A stretch of 64,000 bases of DNA from Bacillaceae bacterium S4-13-56 (GTDB lineage: Bacteria > Bacillota > Bacilli > Bacillales > JAWJLM01): assembly GCA_040191315.1 (NCBI GenBank), contig JAWJLM010000016.1, forward strand, positions 1 to 64,000, written 5' to 3'. Below, one piece after another: positions 53,209-62,500 of this stretch. A program made the position numbers and the translations under genes. The notes beneath the pieces were generated by a model. The model saw only the letters and a program-made list of their open reading frames with translations, had not been told where the DNA came from and did not search any database. Position 1 is the stretch's first letter, and every line of letters begins with the position of its first letter.

Positions 53209-54579
53209 TTATGGGCGCATGAGCTTTTTGATTAGTTTTATCCCTTGCTTATTCCCTGGATAGCGAAATGGGAAATCAAATTTAGTCGTTTGATGTACAA
53301 CACTCTTCTGATGTGTAAAGGTATCAAAGCTTGCTTTTCCATGATAGGCGCCCGTTCCACTTTGACCAACACCACCAAAAGGTAGGTAAGGATTAGCAAT
53401 ATGGAATAGAGCATCATTTATACATCCTCCACCAAAGGTAAGCTGAGTAAGTATTTTCTCTTGTTTTTCCTTTGACTCAGAAAAATAATAAAGTGCTAGT
53501 GGTTTTTCATGGTTACGGACTTGCTCTATTACTGTCTCTATAGATGTAAATGTGAGAACAGGTAAAAGGGGACCAAATATTTCTTCTTGCATAACAGGGT
53601 CATCCCAGCCTATATCTCCAAGGAAGGTTGGCTCAATGATTAATTCTTTATCCTCACTATTCCCACCAAATAGAACTTTAGCATGTAAGAGAAAGCTTTT
53701 TAAACGTTCATAGTGGCCATCACTAACGATTCGACCATAATCTGGATTTTTTAGTGCATTCCCGTATAAATCTTCCGTCGATTTTTTAAGTAAATCGATA
53801 AACTGTTCTTTGACCTTCTCATGAACAAATAAGTAGTCAGGAGCTATGCAGGTTTGTCCTGCATTAGTGAATTTGGCCCAGGCAATCCGTTTTGCAGCTA
53901 TTTCGAGGTTTGCATCATGATCTACAATTGTAGGGCTTTTTCCTCCAAGTTCTAGTGTGTGTGGTGTAAGGTATTTGCTTGCTTTCTCCATAACAATTTT
54001 TCCTACTCGGACACTCCCTGTAAAAAAGATATAATCTACTCTTGAGGAGAGAAGCTCTTGTGTTTCCTTTACTGCCCCTTCAACAACAGTAAAATATTCC
54101 TCATTAAAATATTGCGCAACCAATTCTGCCAACAAGCGGGAAACATTAGGAGTAAGTTCAGAAGGCTTTAATATGACACAGTTTCCCGCTGCAATAGCAC
54201 CAATGACAGGTGCCAACGCAAGCTGAAAGGGGTAATTCCATGGTGCAATGACTAATGCAACCCCATAAGGGTCTTTATAAATTCTGCTTTTTGCACCTTT
54301 ATGGGTAATTGGATTGGTTACCTTTTCAGGCTCCATCCAGGATCTTAATTTTTTCCTTACTTCTTTTAGTTCCATATACAGAAATCCAATTTCTGTCGTG
54401 AACGCTTCAAATTCGGACTTGTTTAAATCTTTTTTTAGCGCCTCCATGATCTTTGCTTCATTGTTTGCAATCATATCTTTCAGCTTGTCTAATTGCTGTA
54501 AGCGAAAATCCAGAGTTTTGGTTTTTTCACTATAAAAAAATCGCTTTTGCCTCTCTAACAACTCATTTACATTCTTCAT
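53209..54579 (-). CDS. Class 3-type aldehyde dehydrogenase
   Basis: NAD(P)-dependent oxidation of aldehydes, probably medium- or long-chain, similar to B. subtilis YwdH. APWNYPFQLALAP, LKPSELTPN, FTGSVRVGKIV, catalytic Glu in LELGGKSP and Cys in NAGQTCIAPDY are intact. At 456 residues it has the short class 3 length. It overlaps the end of rnz by 17 nt on the same strand, so the two form an operon. The exact substrate is unknown. Confidence 0.88.
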   Translation of the reverse strand: MKNVNELLERQKRFFYSEKTKTLDFRLQQLDKLKDMIANNEAKIMEALKKDLNKSEFEAFTTEIGFLYMELKEVRKKLRSWMEPEKVTNPITHKGAKSRIYKDPYGVALVIAPWNYPFQLALAPVIGAIAAGNCVILKPSELTPNVSRLLAELVAQYFNEEYFTVVEGAVKETQELLSSRVDYIFFTGSVRVGKIVMEKASKYLTPHTLELGGKSPTIVDHDANLEIAAKRIAWAKFTNAGQTCIAPDYLFVHEKVKEQFIDLLKKSTEDLYGNALKNPDYGRIVSDGHYERLKSFLLHAKVLFGGNSEDKELIIEPTFLGDIGWDDPVMQEEIFGPLLPVLTFTSIETVIEQVRNHEKPLALYYFSESKEKQEKILTQLTFGGGCINDALFHIANPYLPFGGVGQSGTGAYHGKASFDTFTHQKSVVHQTTKFDFPFRYPGNKQGIKLIKKLMRP

Positions 54580-55522
54580 GTTTTTCGCTCCTTCCTATAG
54601 GAATCGATTCTTCGTAGAAATCATAGGTGACTTTTGAATTTGGAAATATTAGTTGAGCTTCTTTTTCTAACTGTTGAATTTCAAGATCTTGTACATATCT
54701 AGAGGAAATGTGATTTAATAATAATCTCTTTACATGACTTGAAGAGGCAAGTTCTGCCGCCTGTTTTACAGTGGAATGGAAATATTGGTGAGCAATCTCA
54801 ACATCATCAGGTGAAAATGTCGCTTCATGAACAAGTAAATCTGAATTTTCAACAAATGATTGTTGTCGAAAAGGGAAGCGAGTATCCCCTAAAATGGAGA
54901 TGATTCTTCCTTTTTTCTTCGGACCAACGAATTCGGATTGCTTTAGAATGGTCCCGTCATCGAGTTCAATGGTTTCTTGTTCTTTTATCTGCCTATAAAT
55001 AGGTCCGGGTTGAATTCCAATGGCTTTCAACTTTTCTGGTATCAATTCACCTGGTCGGTCTTTTTCTTCTATTCGATATCCAAAGCATGGGACACCGTGT
55101 GAAAGTCTTTTAGAAAAAACCATGATCTGATCGTCTTCAAAAAGCAAACCATCCTCTATTATTTCTACAAAATGTAATGGATAGGAGAGGTGTGTCCCGC
55201 TTAAGGATAACGACGTTTCAACATATTCTTTTATCCCTTTAGGTCCATAAATAGTCAATGGAGAAGATTCTCCACCTTGAAAAGATCGACTACTTAAGAA
55301 ACCAGGCAGACCAAAGATATGGTCACCATGCATATGTGTAACCCATATTTTTTCGATTTTTCCAGGACGAATAGATGTATGTAGCATTTGGTGCTGTGTA
55401 GCCTCTCCACAGTCAAACATCCATGAGGCTTGTCTCACCTGAGGCATTTCAAGAACAAGGGAAGAGACATTCCGTTGTTTGGAAGGTAGCCCTGCACCTG
55501 TTCCAAGAAAAACGATTTTCAT
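54563..55522 (-). CDS. rnz: Ribonuclease Z
   Basis: An endonuclease that trims tRNA 3' ends lacking an encoded CCA. It has the beta-lactamase fold with FLGTGAGLPSKQRNVSS at the start, the zinc motif HMHGDHIFGLPG at about 63-74, the exosite arm (about 150-205), GDTRF and the C-terminal zinc ligands HEATF and HISSRY. At 319 residues it is slightly longer than in B. subtilis. GAAGGTG precedes the ATG. The B. subtilis gene is yqjK. Confidence 0.94.
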   Translation of the reverse strand: MKIVFLGTGAGLPSKQRNVSSLVLEMPQVRQASWMFDCGEATQHQMLHTSIRPGKIEKIWVTHMHGDHIFGLPGFLSSRSFQGGESSPLTIYGPKGIKEYVETSLSLSGTHLSYPLHFVEIIEDGLLFEDDQIMVFSKRLSHGVPCFGYRIEEKDRPGELIPEKLKAIGIQPGPIYRQIKEQETIELDDGTILKQSEFVGPKKKGRIISILGDTRFPFRQQSFVENSDLLVHEATFSPDDVEIAHQYFHSTVKQAAELASSSHVKRLLLNHISSRYVQDLEIQQLEKEAQLIFPNSKVTYDFYEESIPIGRSEKHEECK

Positions 55523-55629
55523 ATTTTCACCTTCTTCCTGTTGCTATTGTAATCATAGCAGTTCTTTGGGATGCGGAAAAGGAAATGAGTATTCTAGGAC
55601 ACATATATGGCAATTTTGTATCTGGATAA

Positions 55630-55646
55630 TTTGTGACAGTCACAAA
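55630..55646. promoter_or_regulatory. 17-bp palindrome between rnz and the HTH regulator
   Basis: TTTGTGAC-A-GTCACAAA is perfectly symmetric. It contains TGTGA-N3-TCACA, tighter than the N6 spacing of CRP/FNR sites and shorter than a Rex site. It probably binds a dimeric regulator of one or both divergent genes; which one is unknown. Confidence 0.5.
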
Positions 55647-55687
55647 ATTTTCACCATTTCCTATATGGAAAACCGTAGTAAATAAGT

Positions 55688-55734
55688 TATACTAAAACCA
55701 ACTAAACCAAACTCAACCAAACTAAAACTAACTG
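55688..55734 (+). promoter_or_regulatory. -10 box followed by 10-nt tandem repeats (putative operator)
   Basis: TATACT (55688-55693) is a plausible -10. From 55691 a unit close to ACTAAACCAA repeats about four and a half times at 10-nt steps (ACTAAAACCA, ACTAAACCAA, ACTCAACCAA, ACTAAAACTA, ACTG). This puts the repeats on one face of the helix at the transcription start, a good place for self-control by the regulator encoded next. Confidence 0.55.
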
Positions 55735-55750
55735 AAAGGTGGTGGAGAAG

Positions 55751-56638
55751 ATGAGTCAGACCTTCTATACTCCAGAAGAAGTAGCAAGTCTTTTAAAATT
55801 ATCAAAGTATACGATCTATGAAATGATTAAGAGAAATGAAATAAAGGCCTCCCGTGTTGGAAGAAGATTAAGGATTGATCAAAAGGATCTGGACACCTAC
55901 TTACATCAAGGTGAGCAGAAAGCAGTCATCAGTCATAGTGTATTAGAACCCATTGTGTTTATAGGTAGCCATGATCCGGTTATGGCAAATTTTATAGAAG
56001 GATTAAAGCCTAAGATCACGATATTCCCTTCCTATGTTGGTAGTTTAGAAGGATTGATGGCACTATATTATGAAAAAAGTGATATTGCTGGGTGTCACTT
56101 ATTTGATTCAGAAACAGAAACGTATAATATTCCCTACATAAAAAGACTCTTTCCAGGTGAACAATTATTTACGTTTACATTTATGGAAAGAACCATTGGA
56201 TGGGGATATAAGAAGGACAGTGGAGTCGATCCATCTGATTGGTCGCTACTGAAAAACCACCTTTCTTTAGCTAATCGCCAAAGAGGTTCAGGGACTAGAG
56301 TGGTATTAGACTATTATCTAAGGAAACATGGGATTAATCCAAATCTAGTAAAAGGTTATAAAGATGAATGTAGTACACATGACGAGACAGCTTCGCAGGT
56401 TCATCTTGGGAAAAAGGATTTAGGTCTATTGACAGAAGATACTGCGAAAAAATGGGATTTATCTTTTTATCCTTTAAAAAAGGAACCATACCAGTGGGTT
56501 ATGAGAGAAGAGTTTGTGGAGAGTGCAGCATGTCAACGACTTGATGATGTATTTAAAGATCCTCTATTCATGGAGGATATTCAAAGATTGGGGATCAATC
56601 CTTTTTCTTTAGACTCGATTCAAAAAATTAGGGGGTAA
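55751..56638 (+). CDS. One-component regulator: HTH plus periplasmic-binding-type domain
   Basis: About 296 residues. The N-terminus is an excisionase/MerR-like winged HTH (YTPEEVASLLKLSKYTIYEM, about 6-25, then RVGRRLRIDQKDLDTYL). Residues about 75-290 form a substrate-binding-protein fold of the molybdate/tungstate type, with LANRQRGSGTRVVLDYYL as the oxyanion-contacting region. Such proteins sense molybdate or tungstate directly in the cytoplasm. It ends 6 nt before tupA, so it is cotranscribed and probably controls the importer. ATG at 55751 follows AGGTGGTGGAG; GTG at 55739 is in frame. Confidence 0.8.
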   Translation: MSQTFYTPEEVASLLKLSKYTIYEMIKRNEIKASRVGRRLRIDQKDLDTYLHQGEQKAVISHSVLEPIVFIGSHDPVMANFIEGLKPKITIFPSYVGSLEGLMALYYEKSDIAGCHLFDSETETYNIPYIKRLFPGEQLFTFTFMERTIGWGYKKDSGVDPSDWSLLKNHLSLANRQRGSGTRVVLDYYLRKHGINPNLVKGYKDECSTHDETASQVHLGKKDLGLLTEDTAKKWDLSFYPLKKEPYQWVMREEFVESAACQRLDDVFKDPLFMEDIQRLGINPFSLDSIQKIRG

Positions 56639-56644
56639 CAAAAA

Positions 56645-57553
56645 ATGAAGAAAATTCTGTATGTATTCATGTTATTATTGTTTGCAGTAGGTCTTGTAGC
56701 TTGTTCAGATAGTGATGCACAAGGCAGTGAAAATGTAAGTAATGAAACACAAGAAAATGATGCAAATAGTAAAGAGGAAAATAGAAATGCCAATGCATCA
56801 GAAGATGACTTTTTTATTTTAGCAACAACTACTAGTACACAAGATTCAGGACTATTAGATGTTCTTGTTCCTATGTTCGAGGAAGAAACGGGATACCAAG
56901 TAAAAACTATTGCTGTCGGAACTGGTAAAGCATTAGATATGGGTAAAAACGGAGAAGCAGATGCTCTACTAACACATGCTCCAGCTTCTGAACAGGAGTT
57001 AGTAGATGGTGGACAGGCAATCAATTATCAACTTGTTATGCATAACGACTTTGTCATAGTCGGTCCAAAAGCCGACCCATTAGGAATAAAAGAATTAGAT
57101 TCACTTAAAGATGTTTTTACAACTTTCGCTTCTTCTGAAGAAGGTATTTTTGTATCCCGTGGAGATGATTCTGGAACACATAAAATGGAGCTTTCTCTGT
57201 GGGAATTAGCTGGAGTGGAAATACCAACAGGACAAACGTATCAAGAGACAGGGTCAGGTATGGGAGACACTTTAAAAGTAGCTGATCAAAAAGCTGGATA
57301 TACAATGACTGACCGTGCTACTTATCTAGCTCTCCAGAGTGAGATGGATCTTGAAATCGTTTTTGAAGGAGCCGATGAATTATTTAATATTTATCATGTG
57401 ATGCAGGTTAACCCTGAACTTAATGATAAAATTAAAGCTGAGCCAGCAGAAACTTTCGTTGACTTTATGATTAGAGAAGATGTTCAAGAGGTTATTAGGG
57501 AATTTGGTAAAGAAAAATATGGTCAACCATTGTTCTTCCCAGATGCTAACTAA
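56645..57553 (+). CDS. tupA: Tungstate-binding lipoprotein TupA
   Basis: Extracellular substrate-binding lipoprotein of an ABC importer. The signal peptide ends in the lipobox LVAC with Cys20, followed by a linker rich in Asn, Glu and Ser (about 21-55). The binding-fold start ATTTSTQDSGLLD carries the TTTS motif typical of TupA, and SRGDDSGTHKME and GSGMGDTL follow. At 302 residues, longer than many TupA because of the linker. Tungstate is favoured over molybdate by the TTTS motif; phosphate is unlikely. Confidence 0.88.
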   Translation: MKKILYVFMLLLFAVGLVACSDSDAQGSENVSNETQENDANSKEENRNANASEDDFFILATTTSTQDSGLLDVLVPMFEEETGYQVKTIAVGTGKALDMGKNGEADALLTHAPASEQELVDGGQAINYQLVMHNDFVIVGPKADPLGIKELDSLKDVFTTFASSEEGIFVSRGDDSGTHKMELSLWELAGVEIPTGQTYQETGSGMGDTLKVADQKAGYTMTDRATYLALQSEMDLEIVFEGADELFNIYHVMQVNPELNDKIKAEPAETFVDFMIREDVQEVIREFGKEKYGQPLFFPDAN

Positions 57554-57577
57554 CTACTAAATATTTAGGTGATGTCC

Positions 57578-58279
57578 ATGGATTACATTGTAGAAGGAAT
57601 ACTAGAAGCCATACGTCTTCTTATAACGGGAGATCCAGAAATCTATCAAATTACTTGGCTAACATTAAAAGTTTCAGGTATTGCTACGCTTATTTCTCTT
57701 TTGATTGGAGTTCCTTCTGGGTTGGTACTAGCCTGGGTTCAGTTTCCTGGAAGAAAAATCATTATGAGTATCGTCAATATGGCTATGGGATTTCCTCCTG
57801 TTGTAGTAGGTCTATGGGTCTTTATTTTACTAGCCAGAAACGGTCCTTTAGGCTTTATGGAACTACTTTTCACACCAACAGCCATCATCATTGCCCAGGC
57901 AATTATAGCTTCACCAGTAATTATGGGATTGACTGCTGCTGCCATGATGAGCATTGATAAGGAAATGCGATATCAAGTGAAAGCATTAGGAGCTAGTAAG
58001 CTACAAGGAATTTGGCTTCTACTAAAAGAAGCACGTTTTTCTATACTAGCAGCAATCATCGCTGGATTTGGAGCAGTTATATCTGAAGTGGGAGCCTCCA
58101 TGATGGTTGGGGGAAACATTAAGGGGTACACCCGAGTGTTAACTACTGCTACTGTTATGGAAACTTCTAAAGGGAATACTGCCCTTGCAATAGGAATTTC
58201 TGTAATCCTATTAACCATAACGTATTTGATAACATCTGGATTAACAGCTTTACAACAACGCGGAGGACAAAATCGATGA
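57578..58279 (+). CDS. tupB: Tungstate ABC transporter permease TupB
   Basis: Inner-membrane channel subunit of about 233 residues with five or six membrane helices. The cytoplasmic EAA loop (QVKALGASKLQGIWLLLKEA) contacts the ATPase. ATG at 57578 after TAGGTGATG is preferred; GTG 57569 and ATG 57572 are in frame. The stop overlaps the start of the ATPase gene (ATGA), so expression is coupled. Confidence 0.88.
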   Translation: MDYIVEGILEAIRLLITGDPEIYQITWLTLKVSGIATLISLLIGVPSGLVLAWVQFPGRKIIMSIVNMAMGFPPVVVGLWVFILLARNGPLGFMELLFTPTAIIIAQAIIASPVIMGLTAAAMMSIDKEMRYQVKALGASKLQGIWLLLKEARFSILAAIIAGFGAVISEVGASMMVGGNIKGYTRVLTTATVMETSKGNTALAIGISVILLTITYLITSGLTALQQRGGQNR

Positions 58280-59028
58280 ATCACTCTACAATCATTCGTG
58301 GGAAAAACCTAGTGCAACAAAAAGGAAATCAAACCTTATTAGAAGTAAGGGACATACAAATTTATTCCGGAGAAGTACTGGGATGTATTGGTCCCAATGG
58401 AGCAGGGAAAAGCACCTTATTGAAGATGCTCTCTCTCCTTGAAAAACCATACTCGGGTGAAATTAGTTTTAAAGGAAATACGGTATACCCTGGTGGAATG
58501 GAGCAACAACTGCGTAGAGAAATATCTGTTGTCTTCCAGTCCGCTCAAATGTTTGATATGTCTGTGGAGAAGAATATAGGATTAGGCCTATCTTTTCGCC
58601 AAGAAAAAAAATCTTTTCTTAGAGAACAGGTAGCCTATTGGATGGAAATCTTTCAAATAGCACATTTAGCTAAAAAGAATGCTAGAGCCCTATCAGGTGG
58701 AGAAAAACAGAGAGTTGCCTTAGCCAGAGCTCTAGTCTATCAACCATCGATTCTATTCTTGGATGAACCCTTTTCTGCATTAGACTTACCTACGAAAAGA
58801 AAACTTATCCATGATGTGAAAAAGGTTATAGACGAAGAAAATATTACCGTTTTTTTTATTAGTCACGATTACCAGGAGATTGAGTTTCTTTGCGACCATG
58901 TCATGATCATAGATAAGAAACAAAACTTCCCAAAATGTAAACCTAGCGAAATATTAAGTATCGAACTTCCTCCCGATACCAAACAGTTCATAAAAGAATG
59001 GACTCGTCCATTAAAAGAAAATATTTAA
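58276..59028 (+). CDS. tupC: Tungstate ABC transporter ATPase TupC
   Basis: ATP-binding subunit, 250 residues. Walker A GPNGAGKSTLLK, signature LSGGEKQRVALARAL, Walker B ILFLDEPFSALD and the switch His in ISHDYQEIEFL are all present. It lacks the C-terminal TOBE domain of ModC, which fits the shorter TupC type. Imported tungstate would serve the metal-pterin cofactor of enzymes such as formate dehydrogenase or aldehyde oxidoreductase encoded elsewhere. Confidence 0.9.
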   Translation: MNHSTIIRGKNLVQQKGNQTLLEVRDIQIYSGEVLGCIGPNGAGKSTLLKMLSLLEKPYSGEISFKGNTVYPGGMEQQLRREISVVFQSAQMFDMSVEKNIGLGLSFRQEKKSFLREQVAYWMEIFQIAHLAKKNARALSGGEKQRVALARALVYQPSILFLDEPFSALDLPTKRKLIHDVKKVIDEENITVFFISHDYQEIEFLCDHVMIIDKKQNFPKCKPSEILSIELPPDTKQFIKEWTRPLKENI

Positions 59029-59045
59029 TTTCCTTTTTTAAAATG

Positions 59046-59080
59046 TGGTGCTTAAGAATTCTTAAGCACCATTCTTTCTT
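59046..59080 (+). terminator. Terminator of the tup operon
   Basis: TGGTGCTTAAG (59046-59056) and CTTAAGCACCA (59061-59071) are exact complements around AATT; TTCTTTCTT follows. Confidence 0.85.
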
Positions 59081-59165
59081 TTCATCGATTTTTGTCTAGG
59101 AACTATTGTATAATGGAAATAGTTTTATTTTTACGGAACATAGAATGTAAATAAGGAAGGTAATT

Positions 59166-60332
59166 ATGCCAGATCAAAATATTACACGATTACATATCAA
59201 TCAGAAGGAAATTATTTTAGTCGGGACCGCTCATGTATCAAAAAAAAGTGCGGAACAAGTGAAAGAGGTTATAGATGCTGAGAGACCAGACTCCGTATGT
59301 GTTGAACTTGACCAACAACGATTTCAGTCTTTACAAAGCGGTAACAAGTGGAAGGACATGGATATCTTTCGGGTCATTAAAGAAAAGAAATCTACCTTGC
59401 TTCTAATGAATTTAGTGGTTTCTTCTTTTCAAAAAAGAATGGCTAAGCAACTGGGGATTAAAGCAGGGCAAGAAATGATGCAAGGGATCGAGTCTGCGAA
59501 GGAAGTAGGAGCGGAACTAGTATTAGCTGATAGGGATATACAAATCACTTTTTCCCGGATTTGGCATGGCGTAGGAACAATGGGAAAGTTCAAGCTTCTC
59601 TTAAGCCTCATATACAGTATTTTTGATAAAGAGACGATTTCTGAGGAAGATTTGGAAAAAATGAAATCTGAAGATATGCTTTCTTCTATGCTACAGGAAA
59701 TTACAGTGGCTTTTCCAAAGTTAAAACATCACTTAGTTGATGAAAGAGATCAATATTTAGCACAAAAAATAAAAGAAGCCCCAGGGAATAAAGTGGTAGC
59801 AGTATTGGGTGCAGCCCATATTCCGGGAATCTCCAAGGAAATTTATAAAGATCATGATTTGTCTAAGATTACAGAAAAACCACCTAAATCAAAAGTACCT
59901 AAGATTATTGGTTGGTCGATACCGATAATAATTATAAGTATCATTTTGTATACCCTTGTCACTAATCCTTCTGCTGGTTTAGCACAAACCCTAAGCTGGA
60001 TCATTTGGAATGGAACGTTATCGGCCATTGGATCAGCCATTGCTTTTGCTCATCCTTTAGCTATTTTAACCGCATTTATAGTTGCCCCCATAACATCCCT
60101 TAATCCACTAATGGCAGCTGGGTGGTTTGCAGGTTTAGTACAAGCATATTTCAAACGTCCCAATGTTACGGATTTTGAAAATTTAGCAGAAGATGTTTAT
60201 TCTGTTAAAGGATTCTGGAATAACAGAGTGACAAGAATCCTTCTAGTGGTTGTGTTTGCGAACTTAGGAAGCACATTAGGAACTGTAATAGGAGGAGCAG
60301 ATGTTGTGCGTTTGTTCTTAGAAAATCTATAA
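59166..60332 (+). CDS. TraB/GumN-family membrane protein
   Basis: A 388-residue protein. The N-terminal TraB/TIKI-like domain (about 1-240) contains LVGTAHVSKKSAEQV, CVELDQQRF, LADRDI and GAAHIPGI, with His and Glu residues placed as in possible metallohydrolases of this superfamily. The C-terminal half has four or five membrane helices (about 247-388). The related enterococcal TraB is called a pheromone shutdown protein, but the biochemical role here is not known. AAGGAAGG precedes the ATG. It is monocistronic. Confidence 0.82.
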   Translation: MPDQNITRLHINQKEIILVGTAHVSKKSAEQVKEVIDAERPDSVCVELDQQRFQSLQSGNKWKDMDIFRVIKEKKSTLLLMNLVVSSFQKRMAKQLGIKAGQEMMQGIESAKEVGAELVLADRDIQITFSRIWHGVGTMGKFKLLLSLIYSIFDKETISEEDLEKMKSEDMLSSMLQEITVAFPKLKHHLVDERDQYLAQKIKEAPGNKVVAVLGAAHIPGISKEIYKDHDLSKITEKPPKSKVPKIIGWSIPIIIISIILYTLVTNPSAGLAQTLSWIIWNGTLSAIGSAIAFAHPLAILTAFIVAPITSLNPLMAAGWFAGLVQAYFKRPNVTDFENLAEDVYSVKGFWNNRVTRILLVVVFANLGSTLGTVIGGADVVRLFLENL

Positions 60333-60356
60333 ATATCTGTGAGTGCCATCACGCAT

Positions 60357-60394
60357 AAAAAAGGATGATTCCCCCAAATGGAGGAATCATCTTT
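60357..60394 (+). terminator. Terminator of the TraB-family gene
   Basis: GATGATTCC (from 60364) pairs with GGAATCATC (60383-60391), with inner CCA/TGG, followed by TTTT. An A-run precedes the stem. Repeat B5 begins at its end. Confidence 0.8.
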
Positions 60395-60628
60395 TATCTC
60401 GCATGAACGGGTAGTATACCCCCACCTCAAGTCTTAATTAAGTGAAACGAAAAGAGTAGGTGGGAATAAACTCTCCTAAAAATAAAACATTAAATTTTTC
60501 ATCTTGTTGGTGAAGCTTGCTTTCATGGTTGGCTGCACGCAAATGTCCGATTGGTTCAAGGACCTTTAGGTCATACCCTTGAGTGCTAACAATCAGTGGG
60601 GAGGCCACTGATTGAAGGTTCACTTTAT
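60395..60628 (+). repeat. Dispersed repeat family B, copy B5, with forward inner module
   Basis: TATCTCGCATGAACGGGTAG, CCCCACCTC/GGTGGG hairpin, the inner module 60475-60534 in the same place and orientation as in B2, then GCAAATGTCCGATTGGTTCA, CAAGGACC/GGTCATACCCTTG, AATCAGTGGGGAGGCCACTGATT hairpin and GGTTCACTTTAT. It lies between convergent genes, so it is not part of either message's coding unit. Confidence 0.85.
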
Positions 60629-60656
60629 TTTGCAAGTTTGGTAAAACTTTTAACCA

Positions 60657-61676
60657 TTAGTTCCATCCACGTTCGTATTGTTTTGGGCTTTCTATAGGGT
60701 ATCCAAGTTCTTTTGCGGCTCTTCTTGGCCAATAAGGATCGCGAAGAAGTTCACGGGCTAAGAAAACGAGATCTGCCCGCTCATTTTGAACAATTTCTTC
60801 AGCATGAAGAGGACTTGTAATTAGTCCTACAGCCCCTGTTGGAATCCCGGCCTTATGTTTAATTTGTTCAGCATATGGAACTTGGTAACCAGGAAATGAT
60901 GGGACTCCTACAGGTATAACACCACCTGTACTACAATCAATTAAAGAAACTCCTTGCTCCTTCATCCATTCTGCTATCTGATAAAAGTCTTCCATTTTAT
61001 TGCCATCTGCATCATATTCGTTGGCGGAAATTCTGACAAAGATGGGACCATCAAATTCTTCTTTAACTCCATCAATGATTTCTTTTAACAGGCGATAACG
61101 GTTTTCTAAGGATCCACCATATTCGTCTGACCGCTTATTTGTCAGAGGTGACAGAAACTGATTGACTAGATAACCATGTGCTCCATGAATTTCAATAACA
61201 TCAAACCCAATAGTTGCGGCTCTCTTTGCAGCATCTTTAAAAGCTGAAACCGTTCTTTGAATATCAGATATGGTCATCTGTTTCGGAATCTTCATTTGCT
61301 CATTAAATGGAATGGAACTAGGTGCAAAAATATCTTCATTCACTCTTGCTTTTCTGCCCGCATGCCCTAATTGAATTCCGATTTTAGCATCATGACAATG
61401 GACTCGTTCCGCCAGAAATTTCAACCCCTCTAGTTGATGGTCTGACCATATTCCAAGATCCTTCGTTGAAATCCTCCCTTCTGGTTGAACAGCAGTTGCT
61501 TCCACAATGATAAGACCTACCTGCCCTATGGCACGAGATTCATAGTGGGTCATATGAAACGGTTGGACAGTGCCATCCTCAGGAGTACACGAATACATAC
61601 ACATAGGAGCCATAACAATTCGATTTTTAAGTAGTAGCTGATTTATAGAGTAGGGTTCAAATAATTTTACGTTCAA
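60657..61676 (-). CDS. namA: NADPH dehydrogenase NamA (old yellow enzyme, YqjM)
   Basis: An FMN oxidoreductase that reduces alpha,beta-unsaturated carbonyls and nitro compounds, linked to detoxification. MAPMCMYS (Cys26 and Tyr28 as in YqjM), the substrate-binding His pair in [30 protein letters not shown] and the C-terminal Arg in YERGWN, which reaches the neighbouring subunit in YqjM, are all present. 339 residues. TTG start about 10 nt after AAAGGAG. Confidence 0.94.
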   Translation of the reverse strand: MNVKLFEPYSINQLLLKNRIVMAPMCMYSCTPEDGTVQPFHMTHYESRAIGQVGLIIVEATAVQPEGRISTKDLGIWSDHQLEGLKFLAERVHCHDAKIGIQLGHAGRKARVNEDIFAPSSIPFNEQMKIPKQMTISDIQRTVSAFKDAAKRAATIGFDVIEIHGAHGYLVNQFLSPLTNKRSDEYGGSLENRYRLLKEIIDGVKEEFDGPIFVRISANEYDADGNKMEDFYQIAEWMKEQGVSLIDCSTGGVIPVGVPSFPGYQVPYAEQIKHKAGIPTGAVGLITSPLHAEEIVQNERADLVFLARELLRDPYWPRRAAKELGYPIESPKQYERGWN

Positions 61677-61753
61677 TTTCGTCGTCTCCTTTTACAAAAA
61701 TCATGTATGTGAATAGTGTAACTTTAGTGCAGTGCAAGTATCCAATATTTTGC

Positions 61754-62500
61754 TTACGAATGATTCGTTTCCTCCACTATTTTTTTGTATTCCAAGGCAA
61801 GTGCAGGCAGATCCGTAAATATTCCTGTCACACCTAAGTGAAAGCATCTAATCATATGAGCAGGATTGTTTACTGTGTATATTCTGAGTGGTATTTTATG
61901 ACTCTTACAAGCTTTTACTAGTGATTCTGAAAGGTTTCTGTATTTCGTATGAAACGCACGAGAGCCAATTTTATGAAGGGTGGAATCTAAATTTTTGAGT
62001 TTTTGTTTAGTTAGTAAGGCTGTTTCAAGGCGGGGATCTAAATGATGTAACCTCTTAATAGTATTTGGATTAAAACTAGAGCAAACCGTACGATTGAACA
62101 TATCGTAGTGATTAATCCTGTCTAGCACAATTTCTTCTATTCCTTCATATTCAAGAACATTCGTCTTTAATTCTATATTGATCAATAAGGATTTGTGTTG
62201 GGCCCATTCCAAGAAGGAATCTAATGTTATAATGGAGGCACCTTTATATTTAGAAGAATGCCAAGATCCAAAATCAAGCTGGGACAATTCTTGATACGTA
62301 AAATCTTTAACATACCCCTTATAATTACTAGTTCTATTAATTTTTTCATCATGGATTAGAACCGGGACTCGGTCCTTAGTTAATTGGACGTCCGTCTCAA
62401 TACCTTGAGCACCTTGCTCGTAACCTAGCTCAAAGGCAGGCATTGTGTTTTCGGGAGCTTCTTTACTTGCTCCACGATGGGCAAAAATGATTGTTTTCAT
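61754..62500 (-). CDS. Cytoplasmic glycerophosphodiester phosphodiesterase
   Basis: Hydrolyses glycerophosphodiesters to glycerol 3-phosphate and an alcohol. The GDPD fold has AHRGASKEAPENT at 7-19 (catalytic His), GIETDVQLTKD, the second catalytic His in LIHDEKINRTS and IELKTN as metal ligands. There is no signal peptide, so it resembles B. subtilis YqiK rather than secreted GlpQ. 248 residues. AAAGGGGG precedes the ATG. It is divergent from the peptidase-like gene at 62583. Confidence 0.9.
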   Translation of the reverse strand: MKTIIFAHRGASKEAPENTMPAFELGYEQGAQGIETDVQLTKDRVPVLIHDEKINRTSNYKGYVKDFTYQELSQLDFGSWHSSKYKGASIITLDSFLEWAQHKSLLINIELKTNVLEYEGIEEIVLDRINHYDMFNRTVCSSFNPNTIKRLHHLDPRLETALLTKQKLKNLDSTLHKIGSRAFHTKYRNLSESLVKACKSHKIPLRIYTVNNPAHMIRCFHLGVTGIFTDLPALALEYKKIVEETNHS

